Shown: positions 6,749 to 6,880 of the stretch, piece by piece
How the letters are laid out: each line of letters starts with the position of its first letter
Position numbering within the stretch: position 1 is the first letter of the stretch
DNA from: Alphaproteobacteria bacterium
GTDB taxonomy: Bacteria; Pseudomonadota; Alphaproteobacteria; UBA6615
Direction of reading: 5' to 3'
NCBI GenBank assembly: GCA_029243445.1
Contig: JAQWSA010000089.1
Location: 1 to 6,880 of the forward strand
Length of the DNA stretch: 6,880 bases
Notes under the pieces: generated by a model
What the model saw: only the letters and a program-made list of their open reading frames with translations
What the model was told of the DNA's origin: nothing
Databases searched by the model: none
Translations under genes and position numbers: made by a program

Positions 6749-6880
6749 GTATACTTTTAACACAATTGAGTTATTTCCATACATTTGTCTTAACATTTAC
6801 AGCGACCCATATAGCTCTTCCTAGATGAAACTATAAACACTAGATATTGATAACTCAGCTAACGAAGCCTATTTTGTGAA
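6749..6880. other. AT-rich stretch upstream of mlaA with no recognised gene
   Basis: No convincing ORF, tRNA or RNA gene is visible on either strand up to the window edge. The mlaA promoter should lie here. A TATACG hexamer (minus strand, just before the inverted repeat) could be a -10 box, but no good -35 lies at the right distance. CTAGAT occurs twice, 19 bases apart (6821 and 6840), without clear meaning. Confidence 0.4.

Noticed and set aside
6821..6845. CTAGAT repeated with a 19-base period
   Set aside because: Two copies of a 6-base AT-rich word near the window edge are within chance.

Overview
The window is an AT-rich stretch of bacterial chromosome with tightly packed housekeeping genes. 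The best fit is an alphaproteobacterium with a reduced, low-GC genome. MlaA directly followed by MlaC and apart from the other mla genes suggests this, as does an EttA-type ABC-F protein beside queuosine genes. The assignment rests on gene content only. I see no mobile element, CRISPR array, tRNA or rRNA.

Positions 1-2793 (+ strand) hold a late queuosine operon: queA (70-1140), queF (1137-1601, stop/start overlap ATGA) and queG (1618-2793). QueF reduces preQ0 to preQ1. Tgt, not in this window, inserts preQ1 into tRNA. QueA adds the epoxycyclopentanediol from SAM, and QueG reduces epoxyqueuosine to queuosine. After queG come a possible 30-codon ORF (2803-2895) and an unusual protein of two fused YciI-like domains (2895-3488). 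These two are joined by a TAATG overlap.

Positions 3489-5277 hold a possible promoter and ettA (3575-5221), an ABC-F translation factor. Its TAA stop is followed in the same frame by codons that resemble the basic tail ending other EttA proteins. The gene may therefore carry a late nonsense codon.

Positions 5278-6880 (- strand) hold mlaA (6704-5916) followed 5 bases later by mlaC (5910-5278), the outer-membrane and periplasmic parts of the Mla phospholipid transport pathway. They converge on ettA. The mlaA leader has a perfect 7-bp hairpin just before a strong Shine-Dalgarno site, and the predicted MlaA has no lipobox cysteine. The remaining 132 bases to the window end show no gene.

I found no clearly new multi-gene system. 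The points most worth checking are the ettA stop with its apparent tail, the tandem YciI protein and the small coupled ORF.
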